Positions 24,690 through 32,881 are shown, numbered from the stretch's first letter. The stretch is DNA of 34,032 nt from WQUF01 sp031549885 (GCA_031549885.1 JAVBPD010000115.1:1-34032); one strand, 5' to 3'. The notes: generated by a model not told the origin, from the sequence alone. Made by a program: numbers and translations.

Positions 24690-25475
24690 TTAGATATAAG
24701 GTGTTGTTGATGATGGAGCTGGTCCTGCCATAGATTCAAGAAGAGTCTTGCCAACTTCTCTAGCAGCTATTATAGATTGCCTTACTGCTCCAGAATCACC
24801 TGAAATAAGCAATATTGTCTCATTTGAAAAACTTGTGCCATTTTGTGGTGATGAAAGGCCTACAACTTCAACATTTGCAGCTTTAACTGCTACATCAGCC
24901 ATTAACACGCCAATTGCAGCAGGGGCACCAACAGTTATTCCAAATGCTCTTCCTATAGGTGCGCCTAATGCTTTATTGCAAGCAATACTAGCACGAGCGC
25001 TATATTGAAATTCAAGATGACCTGCATCATTTGCATAAACATCTCCAAAAGTTCTATCCAACTCTTTTAGTGTAACTTCTACAGCACGTCTTGAATCTGA
25101 AACGTCTTCAGAACCAAAAATTATTAAACAACCATGTCCTGCTCCGCCTTTTGTATCCCTTGCTAGTTCAACTTTTAAAACTTCTACGTTTGTAGCTTTT
25201 GCAGCTTCATCAGCAGCAAAAATATGAGGACCTGCTCCTGTCCTAGCACCAATAATACCAATAGATCTATATTTTGGATCTAATCCCATAGCTTTATGAA
25301 CTTCTTGGTCTAAATTTGCAATTACAAGTCCAATAGTATCACCTATTGCAGTTCCTACAAATTCAGTTAAGCTACACATTTTTGTTGGTATATTAGGTAC
25401 AGCGCTTTGTTGTTCATTGTTGCCCATTTTTTTCATTACCTCCTCCATCACTTTTTTGACTAAATCTTCTTGCAT
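24690..25475 (-). CDS. pduB: BMC-T shell protein PduB
   Basis: A 261-residue shell protein with two BMC domains, forming trimers with substrate pores; it matches Salmonella PduB along its length (SCSLTEFVGTAIGD-like start of the core at residue 34). The 30-residue N-terminal extension (EDLVKKVMEEVMKKMG) is an amphipathic helix that in Salmonella links shell and cargo. An internal Met33 would give a PduB'-like short form, but no ribosome-binding site precedes it. It is the first gene of the operon, with GGAGGTG before its ATG. There is no pduA upstream of it, unlike in Salmonella. Confidence 0.95.
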   Translation of the reverse strand: MQEDLVKKVMEEVMKKMGNNEQQSAVPNIPTKMCSLTEFVGTAIGDTIGLVIANLDQEVHKAMGLDPKYRSIGIIGARTGAGPHIFAADEAAKATNVEVLKVELARDTKGGAGHGCLIIFGSEDVSDSRRAVEVTLKELDRTFGDVYANDAGHLEFQYSARASIACNKALGAPIGRAFGITVGAPAAIGVLMADVAVKAANVEVVGLSSPQNGTSFSNETILLISGDSGAVRQSIIAAREVGKTLLESMAGPAPSSTTPYI

Positions 25476-25522
25476 AAATATGCACCTCCATAATATGTTA
25501 TTATGTTGATTAAGAAAGTGTA

Positions 25523-25574
25523 AGATAATTTTTAGATAATATTTATAAACACATATATTAATTTTTAGATAATA
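25523..25574. promoter_or_regulatory. Helically phased direct repeats ahead of pduB
   Basis: AGATAAT occurs at 25523, 25534 and 25567 (plus-strand sense), spaced by 11 and 33 bp. The last two are part of a perfect 16-bp direct repeat, TAATTTTTAGATAATA (25526-25541 and 25559-25574). They end 50 bp before the pduB start, where only weak -35 and -10 elements are seen. Such phased repeats fit an AraC-type activator such as PocR, which controls pdu genes elsewhere; no such gene is in this window. Confidence 0.55.
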
Positions 25575-26141
25575 AATATATGTTTTATAGCCATAACATT
25601 GTTAAAAGTGTATTTTAGCAGGATAAAGATAGAAATATAAAAAACTCAATATGAATAAACAAATTTATTCATTTAAAGTAAATAATTTGCACATATTAAG
25701 TATTTTAAGTATTGTTAATTAAATATTTATTTATTATTCATTTATTTTAATATTAGAACACATTCATATAGAATTCAATAGTAAAAATATTTTTTTCAAA
25801 ATAAATAATGTTTATTAAATATATTTATATATAAAATTTAAAACTGCTACCAATAAATTTTATAAAAAGATAGTGGACAAACTTCTTTTTTTGTTGTTAA
25901 ATTAAATTAATATTTTAAATTTAAATAAAGCATTGTAAACCATATAGGTATAAGTATGCAATAATAAAATTTAAAATTATTATATATATAATATTAACAA
26001 AATTAATTATTTTTATGTTTCTAAGGTTGATGAAAATATAAATTTAAAATATAATTAAATTAATAACCAGTATTAATAGATATTTTCAGTGAAATTAGAC
26101 TTAAATGGTGAAATTTTATAATGTTAATACAATTTTAATTA

Positions 26142-26202
26142 TGCTATAATATATTATATATTTTATATATGAATAATTCAATTATTGATCAATAATTGAA
26201 TT
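26142..26202 (+). promoter_or_regulatory. Extended -10 element followed by a perfect 28-bp palindrome
   Basis: TGCTATAAT (about 26142-26150) is a consensus extended -10 on the plus strand. At 26175-26202 lies a perfect 28-bp inverted repeat without spacer, AATTCAATTATTGA followed by its complement. It has no T-run and no gene follows for over 1 kb. It could be an operator, or a promoter left from a lost gene. Confidence 0.4.
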
Positions 26203-27252
26203 TTAATCAAGTGTAAGTTTTTAAATACAGGTTATTCAAAAAAATTTTATAAATATTTATTTATATTATTATGCGCTTTGTAAACATTTTAAATACGTTA
26301 ATCAGAATTATTACAAATAATACCATAAAAAATATTAAAAAGATGCATAATAACAAAAAAAGATAAGAGAATAAAATATAGACATTAAAATCTATTAATT
26401 AATATACAAAATATAGCAATTTTCTTCCAATATGGTTACTTCTATATGCATATTTAATACTACCATACTGGAATGAAATATAAATTAAATCATTTAAAAA
26501 CCAGCAACTTCAATGGTTTTATATTTGATAACCAGCTAATATTTTTAATAAAAGAGGAGGTATGATATAGTTATTAATAACTTATAATTTTATTGCTATT
26601 CCAATCTAGAAAAAGAGATTAAAAACAAAAAAATGTTTTTATTCTCAAGATATTTAAGCGTCTTTATTAAAGTAATGTATTCATACATATTGTTTTTGAT
26701 TAAAGTTTTATGGAGGTATATCATTATAACAAAATCTATAAAGAGTTTATTTAATATCATCACAACATTATCTATATGGTTATAATGACCATCCAAAAAA
26801 TTAAAGCTTATTTATTTTCAATAACAGTATAATGTATGTTTACTTTAATAATTAAGCTTAGCATTAATTCTATCGTCACTGGCAGCTTAGCTATTATAGC
26901 ATTGTCCACAAAATCAATGTTCTTTCTTTTACTTTCAGTTTGTTTTTAACAAAATTTATTATTATTTTTTTGTTATAAAAAATCTTAATGTAAAGGATTA
27001 GAACCTGAAAAATTCAAAACGTTGTTTTAGTGTGCAATATCTTTAAGACTATTATTGTAAGTTGTTTAAAATTCTGAAGCTTGAAAACTTTCACGAAATA
27101 GTATGTTTTCTGTTTTTTAGTATCCAAATTTTTAATAATATATTTTAAAATGCTATAGTTTATAAATAGGTTTTCAAATTTTGAGATCTATCTTTATTAA
27201 AACTTATTTTTTAAGTTTGAGCTTACCGTTTTTATATTTGTAAAATTATTGA

Positions 27253-27333
27253 CTAAGTATAACGTTAAAAAAATAGTTTCTAGATACTTAGGTATAAATT
27301 AAAAAATAATTAATTTTGATATAATCAAAATAT
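27253..27333 (+). promoter_or_regulatory. pduF promoter with upstream inverted repeat
   Basis: TGATATAAT (ending near 27325) is an extended -10 about 28 bp before the pduF start, without a good -35, which suggests activator dependence. CTAAGTAT (27253-27260) and ATACTTAG (27284-27291) form a perfect 8-bp inverted repeat, 31 bp centre to centre. The -10 itself sits in a smaller ATTTTGAT-ATA-ATCAAAAT palindrome. Confidence 0.5.
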
Positions 27334-27352
27334 AAATAAGGAGGAATAAATA

Positions 27353-28060
27353 ATGATGCCATATATGGGCGAACTCGTAGGAACAATGTTACTTGTACTT
27401 TTAGGTGATTCAATTGTTGCTAATGTGGTTTTAAATAAAACAAAAGGGAATAATAGTGGATGGATAGTTATAACTGTAGGTTGGTCTATGGCAGTTATGA
27501 TTCCAGCTTATATGTTTGGAACTATAAGTGGATCTCACTTTAACCCAGTGCTTACCATAGCCCTAGCTGTAGCTGGCAGTTTCCCTTGGGCACAAGTGCC
27601 AGGATATATACTTTGTCAGATGCTAGGTGGATTTATAGGAGCTTGTTTAGTATATTTATTTTATAAAGATCATTTTGATGAAACTCCAGATGGAGATACA
27701 AAATTAGCTGTATTCTGTACTGGTCCTGCAATTAGAAACATCCCATTAAACTTTGTATGTGAACTTATAGCAACTTTTGTATTAGTTTTTGGAATTATGA
27801 TGTTCGGAACTTCAGGAGCTGTAGCTGGACTTAACACATTTGGCGTTGGAGGTCTTATATTAGTTCTTGGTTGTGCTCTTGGTGGAACAACAGGTTATGC
27901 TTTAAACCCTGCTAGAGATTTAAGTCCACGCCTTGCTCATTTTATATTGCCAATCAAGCAAAAAAGAGATCCTGACTGGGCATATTCATGGATTCCAGTA
28001 TGTGGTCCACTTGTAGGTGCTGTTCTTGGGGCACTAGCTGCAAACTTATTCTTAAAATAA
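27353..28060 (+). CDS. pduF: Propanediol/glycerol facilitator PduF (aquaporin family)
   Basis: A 235-residue MIP-family channel with six expected membrane helices. The two pore motifs are SGSHFNPVLT (NPV form) and GYALNPARDLSPR (NPA-R). The wide, glycerol-conducting type is suggested by the D after NPAR. It would let 1,2-propanediol or glycerol across the cell membrane, in or out. It starts at ATG 27353 behind AAGGAGG and heads the divergent arm of the pdu locus, 41-49 bp before the flavin-reductase gene. Confidence 0.93.
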   Translation: MMPYMGELVGTMLLVLLGDSIVANVVLNKTKGNNSGWIVITVGWSMAVMIPAYMFGTISGSHFNPVLTIALAVAGSFPWAQVPGYILCQMLGGFIGACLVYLFYKDHFDETPDGDTKLAVFCTGPAIRNIPLNFVCELIATFVLVFGIMMFGTSGAVAGLNTFGVGGLILVLGCALGGTTGYALNPARDLSPRLAHFILPIKQKRDPDWAYSWIPVCGPLVGAVLGALAANLFLK

Positions 28061-28109
28061 CTTGCTATTATAATATCTAATAAAATTTTTTTTAGAAAGG
28101 ATGGTAATA

Positions 28110-28625
28110 ATGGATTATTCGGCTCTTAGTAGATTTAGCTATGGCATGTACATTTTAACTACAGGAGATGGAGAAATAAATAATGCAATGCTCCTTTCTG
28201 TAGCTATGCAAGTTACATCTGATCCTGCAATAGTTGCAGTGAGCATTACTAAACAAAATTATTCCCATGATTTAATTAAGAATAATAAAAAATTTAATAT
28301 TTCAGTTGTAAATGAAGGCACACCATTAAAGTTTTTAGAAAACTTTGGTTTTAGAAGCGGAAGAGACTTAGATAAGCTTAAAAATGTTACTATTGCTTCT
28401 GCAAGCAATGGAATTCCAGTAGTTACAGAAAACTGCAATTCTTATTTTGAATATGAAGTTGTTGGAGAGTATGATTGTGGGAACAATACTGTATTCTTTG
28501 GAAAGCTCACAAACACATATATTCTAGGCGCAGGAAAGCAAATGACTCTTCAATATTATCAAGATGTAATAAATGGGAAAATTTCACCAAATGCACCTGC
28601 TTGGGCTGCAAGATATACAAAATAA
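28110..28625 (+). CDS. Flavin-reductase-like (FMN split-barrel) protein
   Basis: A 171-residue protein of the flavin reductase-like domain family (FMN-binding split barrel), like the N-terminal domain of clostridial high-molecular-weight rubredoxins. The start MDYSALSRFSYGMYILTTGDGE, the VAVSITKQNYSHDLIKNN core and FNISVVNEGTP are typical. The ATG at 28110 is 9 bp after AAAGG; the frame's earlier ATG at 28101 touches that site and is rejected. It stands alone, without a rubredoxin or flavodoxin partner. It may pass electrons to cobalamin or to PduS/PduT; that is a guess from its place in the arm. Confidence 0.8.
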   Translation: MDYSALSRFSYGMYILTTGDGEINNAMLLSVAMQVTSDPAIVAVSITKQNYSHDLIKNNKKFNISVVNEGTPLKFLENFGFRSGRDLDKLKNVTIASASNGIPVVTENCNSYFEYEVVGEYDCGNNTVFFGKLTNTYILGAGKQMTLQYYQDVINGKISPNAPAWAARYTK

Positions 28626-28655
28626 TAGTAATAATTATAAATAATTTAATATTAA

Positions 28656-28700
28656 TAGCCATAATGAATATTTAATTTCTTATGGCTAATTTTAAATTTT
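28656..28700 (+). terminator. Possible partial terminator after the flavin-reductase gene
   Basis: TAGCCATAA (28656-28664) and TTATGGCTA (28680-28688) form a 9-bp stem with a 15-nt loop, followed by ATTTTAAATTTTG. The T-content is moderate, so read-through into the next gene is likely. A second small stem, AGGTTAT/ATAACCT (28718-28743), lies just before the ptb ribosome-binding site. Confidence 0.4.
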
Positions 28701-28767
28701 GTTGTATTATTATTATAAGGTTATAGGTTACCTTTAATAACCTAAATTTGTATATAAGGATGATTAT

Positions 28768-29661
28768 GTGAAAAACTTTAGGGATTTAATTTATTTATCT
28801 GTAGAGAAAAAAAATGCTAGAGTTGCAGTTGCAAATGCCGCAGATGAACATGTATTAGAGGCTATAAATGGTGCTGCAAAAATTGGCATAGCAAATGGAG
28901 TTTTAATAGGCGATAAAAATAAAATCATTAAAATTGCTAAAAAAATAGATATGAATTTAACTAATCATGAAATAATCCATGAGACATCTATTGAAGAATG
29001 TGCTGCAAAGGCTGTAGAAGTAGTAAAATCCAAAAATGCAAATTGCATTATGAAAGGATTGCTTGACACTTCAATTATAATGAAGGCAGTTTTAAATAAG
29101 GAAAAGGGATTAAGGACAGGAAAATGTTTAAGTCATATAGCTGTTTTTGAAATACCTACTTATCATAAGCTTTTATTTGTTACAGATGCTGCAATAAATA
29201 TAAGTCCTGATTTTAAAACCAAAGTAGAAATAATTGAAAATGCAATTCAAATGCTTCTTTCTCTTGGAATTAAAAGACCAAAGGTAGCCCTTCTTTGTGC
29301 AAAGGAAAAGGTTGACCCTAAAATGCCTATAACATTAGAATGGCAAGAAATTGTAAAGATGAATGCTGAAGGAAAGATAAAAGACGCTTTAATAGATGGC
29401 CCTTTAGCCCTTGACAATGCTGTATCATATGAATCTAAAAAAATAAAAAATATAGTAAGCGATGTTGCTGGAGATGCAGATATACTCATGTGTCCAAATA
29501 TTGAAAGTGGAAATATATTGTATAAATCTCTTTCATTTCTCGGTGGTGCAAAAACAGGAGGAATTGTTACTGGAGCAAAAGCTCCATTAATACTAACTTC
29601 AAGAGCTGATTCAAGTTATGCAAAATTAATTTCAATATGCCTTGGAGTGTTATTTCAATAA
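28768..29661 (+). CDS. ptb: Phosphate butyryl/acyl-transferase (Ptb-like)
   Basis: A 297-residue enzyme of the phosphate acetyl/butyryltransferase family, about the length of Ptb. It exchanges CoA for phosphate on an acyl-CoA, here plausibly propionyl-CoA to propionyl-phosphate. Family motifs include ANCIMKGLLDTSIIMKAVLN and the C-terminal GGAKTGGIVTGAKAPLILTSRADS. The start is GTG at 28768, 7 bp behind AAGGA. Pdu operons usually use PduL, which is absent here. No kinase gene follows, and no N-terminal targeting extension is seen, so it is probably cytosolic. Confidence 0.88.
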   Translation: MKNFRDLIYLSVEKKNARVAVANAADEHVLEAINGAAKIGIANGVLIGDKNKIIKIAKKIDMNLTNHEIIHETSIEECAAKAVEVVKSKNANCIMKGLLDTSIIMKAVLNKEKGLRTGKCLSHIAVFEIPTYHKLLFVTDAAINISPDFKTKVEIIENAIQMLLSLGIKRPKVALLCAKEKVDPKMPITLEWQEIVKMNAEGKIKDALIDGPLALDNAVSYESKKIKNIVSDVAGDADILMCPNIESGNILYKSLSFLGGAKTGGIVTGAKAPLILTSRADSSYAKLISICLGVLFQ

Positions 29662-29738
29662 ATTATTTTTTTATTTATAATGTATATAGGGATTAACATC
29701 CTTAAAATAAAATGTTTAAAATTTAGGAGGTACAATTA

Positions 29739-30896
29739 ATGGCGAATCGTATGGTTTTAAACCCACAAGCTTTTATAGGAAAAGGAGCAATTAATAACAT
29801 TGTTCCAATTATAAAAGATAAAAATTTTAACAAAGCATTTTTAGTTACAGACAAAGATTTGGTAAAAGCTAATGTTGTTAAAAAAGTTACTGATATCTTA
29901 GATGAAAATGAACTTAAATATGAAATCTTTGACTCTGTTGTGCAAAACCCAACTGTCGATAATGTTAAAAGCGGTGTAGAGGCTTTTAAAAACAGCGAAG
30001 CTGATTACATTATAACTATAGGCGGCGGTTCTCCTATGGATGTTGCTAAAGCTATTGGAATAATAATAAACAATCCTGAATTTTCTGACGTTCTAAGTTT
30101 AGAAGGTGTTGCTCCTACAAAGAAAAAAGCAGTTACAACTTTTGCAATACCAACAACTGCAGGAACAGCATCAGAAGTTACAATTAACTATGTAATTACA
30201 GATGAAGAAAAGAAAAGAAAATTTGTTTGTGTTGATCCTAATGATATTCCAGAATATGCTATTGTAGACCCAGATATGATGATGTCAATGCCTAAATCTT
30301 TAGCTTCTGCTACTGGACTTGATGCATTAACTCATGCTATTGAAGGATATATAACAAAAGGAGCTTGGGAGCTTACTGATACCCTTCATTTAAAAGCAAT
30401 TGAATTAATAAGCAAAAACTTAAGAGCTTCTAGCTTAGAAAAAGATCCTAAAGCTTATGAATACATGGCACTCGCTCAATATGTAGCTGGTATGGGATTT
30501 TCAAATGTAGGTCTTGGAATAGTGCATAGCATGGCTCACCCACTTGGTGCAGTGTATAACACTCCTCATGGAGTTGCAAATGCTTGCCTTTTACCATATG
30601 TTATGGAGTATAATAAAGATTATACTGGAGAAAAATTTAAAGAAATAGCTCGTGCTATGGGAGTTTGCGATGTTGATTCAATGTCAGAAGATGAATATAG
30701 AAATGCAGCAATTGATGCAGTTAAAAAGCTTTCAACTGATTTAAGCATACCTTCCCATTTAGTTGATCTTGGAGTTAAAGAAGAAGATTTAGACTTTTTA
30801 GCAGAATCTGCATTTAATGATGTTTGTACTGGAGGAAATCCAAGAGATACATCTAAAGAAGAAATATTAGAACTTTATAAAATAGCATTTAAATAA
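29739..30896 (+). CDS. fucO: Lactaldehyde reductase FucO (iron-dependent alcohol dehydrogenase)
   Basis: A 385-residue group III alcohol dehydrogenase, very like E. coli FucO (383). It has the same MANRM start, NNPEF, EVTINYVITDEEK and RKFVCVDPNDIP segments. The iron ligands appear at D195, H199, H263 and H277, and GGGSPMDVAKA (95-105) binds NAD. It reduces L-lactaldehyde to L-1,2-propanediol, connecting FucA to PduCDE. It may also reduce propionaldehyde to propanol, replacing the PduQ that is missing. It has no N-terminal extension. The start ATG has AGGAGGT upstream, and the gene ends before a bidirectional hairpin. Confidence 0.95.
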   Translation: MANRMVLNPQAFIGKGAINNIVPIIKDKNFNKAFLVTDKDLVKANVVKKVTDILDENELKYEIFDSVVQNPTVDNVKSGVEAFKNSEADYIITIGGGSPMDVAKAIGIIINNPEFSDVLSLEGVAPTKKKAVTTFAIPTTAGTASEVTINYVITDEEKKRKFVCVDPNDIPEYAIVDPDMMMSMPKSLASATGLDALTHAIEGYITKGAWELTDTLHLKAIELISKNLRASSLEKDPKAYEYMALAQYVAGMGFSNVGLGIVHSMAHPLGAVYNTPHGVANACLLPYVMEYNKDYTGEKFKEIARAMGVCDVDSMSEDEYRNAAIDAVKKLSTDLSIPSHLVDLGVKEEDLDFLAESAFNDVCTGGNPRDTSKEEILELYKIAFK

Positions 30897-30903
30897 ATAA
30901 TCA

Positions 30904-30928
30904 TAGAGGTAGGCTTAGCCTACCTCTA
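30904..30928. terminator. Hairpin between convergent fucO and bceB-like gene
   Basis: A perfect 11-bp inverted repeat (AGAGGTAGGC / GCCTACCTCT core) with a TTA loop. It contains the stop codon of the leftward permease gene (30926-30928). Neither side has a strong T-run, so it may serve both directions weakly. Confidence 0.6.
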
Positions 30929-32881
30929 ATTAACAATCTTATAATAAGTTTTAGCAGTTTTATTAAATACAAAAATATAAAATCCAGTAAACAATAAAAC
31001 AATAACTATGGTACAAATAATAAATAAAGGTATATTTGTAAGCCCCAAAGCTCCTAAAAGTTTCGTTATCATCTTAAATGCAAAGCATAAATTTATAATA
31101 GCTCCAGCAAGCGGAATAAAGAACACCATTAAAATTTGCTTATCAATAGCCTTTTTAACTTCAAATTTGCTCATTCCTACCTTTTGCATAATTTTAAATC
31201 GCAGATTATCGTCATATCCTTCAGATATTTGCTTATAATAAATAATCAAAACAGTTGCCATAATGAAAAGAGTTCCTAAAAACATTCCAATGAACAAAAA
31301 TCCACCATCTATAGAATTAAGCTCTTCTTTTTGTAATAATTTACTGGAGAGATGCACACCAATTTTAGTTAGTTCATTATCTAATACCTTATTAAATCCA
31401 CTTACATCAGCTTCATTTCCTTTAACATTAAAGGATAAACTATAATCAGTTTTCATTTCATGAGTTTTATCAAATTCTAAAAATATATCTTTCATAACGC
31501 TCTCATCTAAAACCACAATTCCAAAAGTTATCATAGCTGGATTAGAACTTTTTCTATGAATATAAAAATCATTTAATTCATCTCTTACATTAAAACTTAA
31601 ATTTCCTATATTGCACTCTTTAAACCCAAAATTACCTTTATTTTTAAATATTAATATCTCACCTTTTGAAACAGTATAATTAGTGTTTTTCATTTTATTA
31701 AATTCGGAAACAGTTGTAACATAAAAATTACATAAATTATCTCTACCAGTTTTACCCTTTACTTGTTCAGTTATAAAGTTATTTTCTCTTGTATAAGCAT
31801 TAAACCCAATATATCTATAAGATATTTCATCTGTTATAGATATATTATAGTTTATATTAAAGTTTTTAATTACAGAATTTATTTCACTTTCAACTTCCTC
31901 CGATGCATCATGTTTTGAAATCGTGCAATCCATAGGAAAAAGATTTGCAGTTATGTTTTCAACACCTGCATAAAGCGAAACAGTTATAGATAAAACTACA
32001 AGTACCATTGTGCTTAATATGCATATATTTGAAAGTCCCACAGCATTTGCTTTCATGCGATATATCATGCTTGAAACAGATATAAAATTATTTGAATTGT
32101 AATAAAAACTTTTATTCTTTTTTAACATTTTTAAAATTGCAATGCTACCAGATGTAAAAAGTGAATAAACTCCAAATATAACTAAAGCAGCTGCAACAAA
32201 GAACATAAAAACAGCAGAAATAGGTGATTTTACAGTTAATGCAATTATATAACCGCTAGTTAAAGTCACAAATCCAAATAAAGTAATGAATATCTTTGCC
32301 TTTGGCTCTCTCTCCCCTTTTTCACCACCATGCAATAAATTAATTGGATTTGAAATTTTAATATGATATAAATTTGAAAAAAGAGTAACTAAAAATACAG
32401 ACCCAAACAATATAGAAGTTAATTTTATTCCCTTTATTGATATATAAAATGATAAATATATATCTGCCCTTAAAATATTTAAAAGAAGTAAAAACATAAA
32501 TTTGCTAAAAATAATACCCAATAAAAGCCCAAGCCCCAATGAGCAAAGGGATGTAATTAAAGTTTCATAAAGCAAAACTTTGCCAATATGTTTTTTCTCC
32601 ATACCTAAAATCGAGTAAAGGCCAATTTCTTTTTTCCTCTGCTTTATTAAAAAGCTATTGGTATATATTAAAAAAATTACAGCAAAAATACTTACAATTA
32701 CAGTGCCTAAACCCATCATGATTTTTACATATTCTCCGCCTCTCATTTGGCCTATACCCTCATTCATTGCTATAGAATAAATAATGTAAAAAGTCATAAT
32801 AATGCCTATAGATGCAATAACATATGGCAAATACGCTCTTCTATTATTTTTTAAATTTGTATATGCTATTTTTAAATACAA
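30926..32881 (-). CDS. BceB-type ABC exporter permease (FtsX family)
   Basis: A 651-residue membrane protein of the BceB/VraG build: about ten membrane segments, two FtsX domains, and a large extracellular domain near residues 310-530 between segments seven and eight. Such permeases, with a BceA ATPase, confer resistance to, or sense, peptide antibiotics and often signal to a two-component system. The start is TTG at 32881, giving MYLKIAYTNLKNNRR, with GGAGG 9 bp upstream inside the bceA-like gene; the two genes overlap by 10 nt. No sensor kinase lies beside it. It seems unrelated to the sugar locus. Confidence 0.88.
   Translation of the reverse strand: MYLKIAYTNLKNNRRAYLPYVIASIGIIMTFYIIYSIAMNEGIGQMRGGEYVKIMMGLGTVIVSIFAVIFLIYTNSFLIKQRKKEIGLYSILGMEKKHIGKVLLYETLITSLCSLGLGLLLGIIFSKFMFLLLLNILRADIYLSFYISIKGIKLTSILFGSVFLVTLFSNLYHIKISNPINLLHGGEKGEREPKAKIFITLFGFVTLTSGYIIALTVKSPISAVFMFFVAAALVIFGVYSLFTSGSIAILKMLKKNKSFYYNSNNFISVSSMIYRMKANAVGLSNICILSTMVLVVLSITVSLYAGVENITANLFPMDCTISKHDASEEVESEINSVIKNFNINYNISITDEISYRYIGFNAYTRENNFITEQVKGKTGRDNLCNFYVTTVSEFNKMKNTNYTVSKGEILIFKNKGNFGFKECNIGNLSFNVRDELNDFYIHRKSSNPAMITFGIVVLDESVMKDIFLEFDKTHEMKTDYSLSFNVKGNEADVSGFNKVLDNELTKIGVHLSSKLLQKEELNSIDGGFLFIGMFLGTLFIMATVLIIYYKQISEGYDDNLRFKIMQKVGMSKFEVKKAIDKQILMVFFIPLAGAIINLCFAFKMITKLLGALGLTNIPLFIICTIVIVLLFTGFYIFVFNKTAKTYYKIVN

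Larger units (their letters stand above)
25476..27352. other. 1.9-kb AT-rich divergent regulatory region without a recognisable gene
   Basis: This stretch separates the pdu operon from the divergent pduF arm. It holds the repeats ahead of pduB (25523-25574), an extended -10 with a 28-bp palindrome (26142-26202), and the pduF promoter with an inverted repeat (27253-27333). Reading both strands in short frames gives only small open frames. One, 26596-26796 on the minus strand (66 codons, hydrophobic), has no ribosome-binding site or family resemblance. Base composition is slightly richer in G and C around 26870-26920, which may be the remnant of a lost gene. No riboswitch, tRNA or CRISPR was seen. 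Confidence 0.7.

Noticed and set aside
25379..25475. Internal start for a short PduB' form at Met33
   Set aside because: No ribosome-binding site lies before this ATG; the preceding codons are AT-rich and without GGAG.
26870..26920. Stretch with GCTGCCAGTGAC on the minus strand, looked at as a cobalamin riboswitch
   Set aside because: The B12-box core (GCCACTG-type and the flanking helices) is not present, and it is 1.4 kb from pduB and pointing at no gene start.
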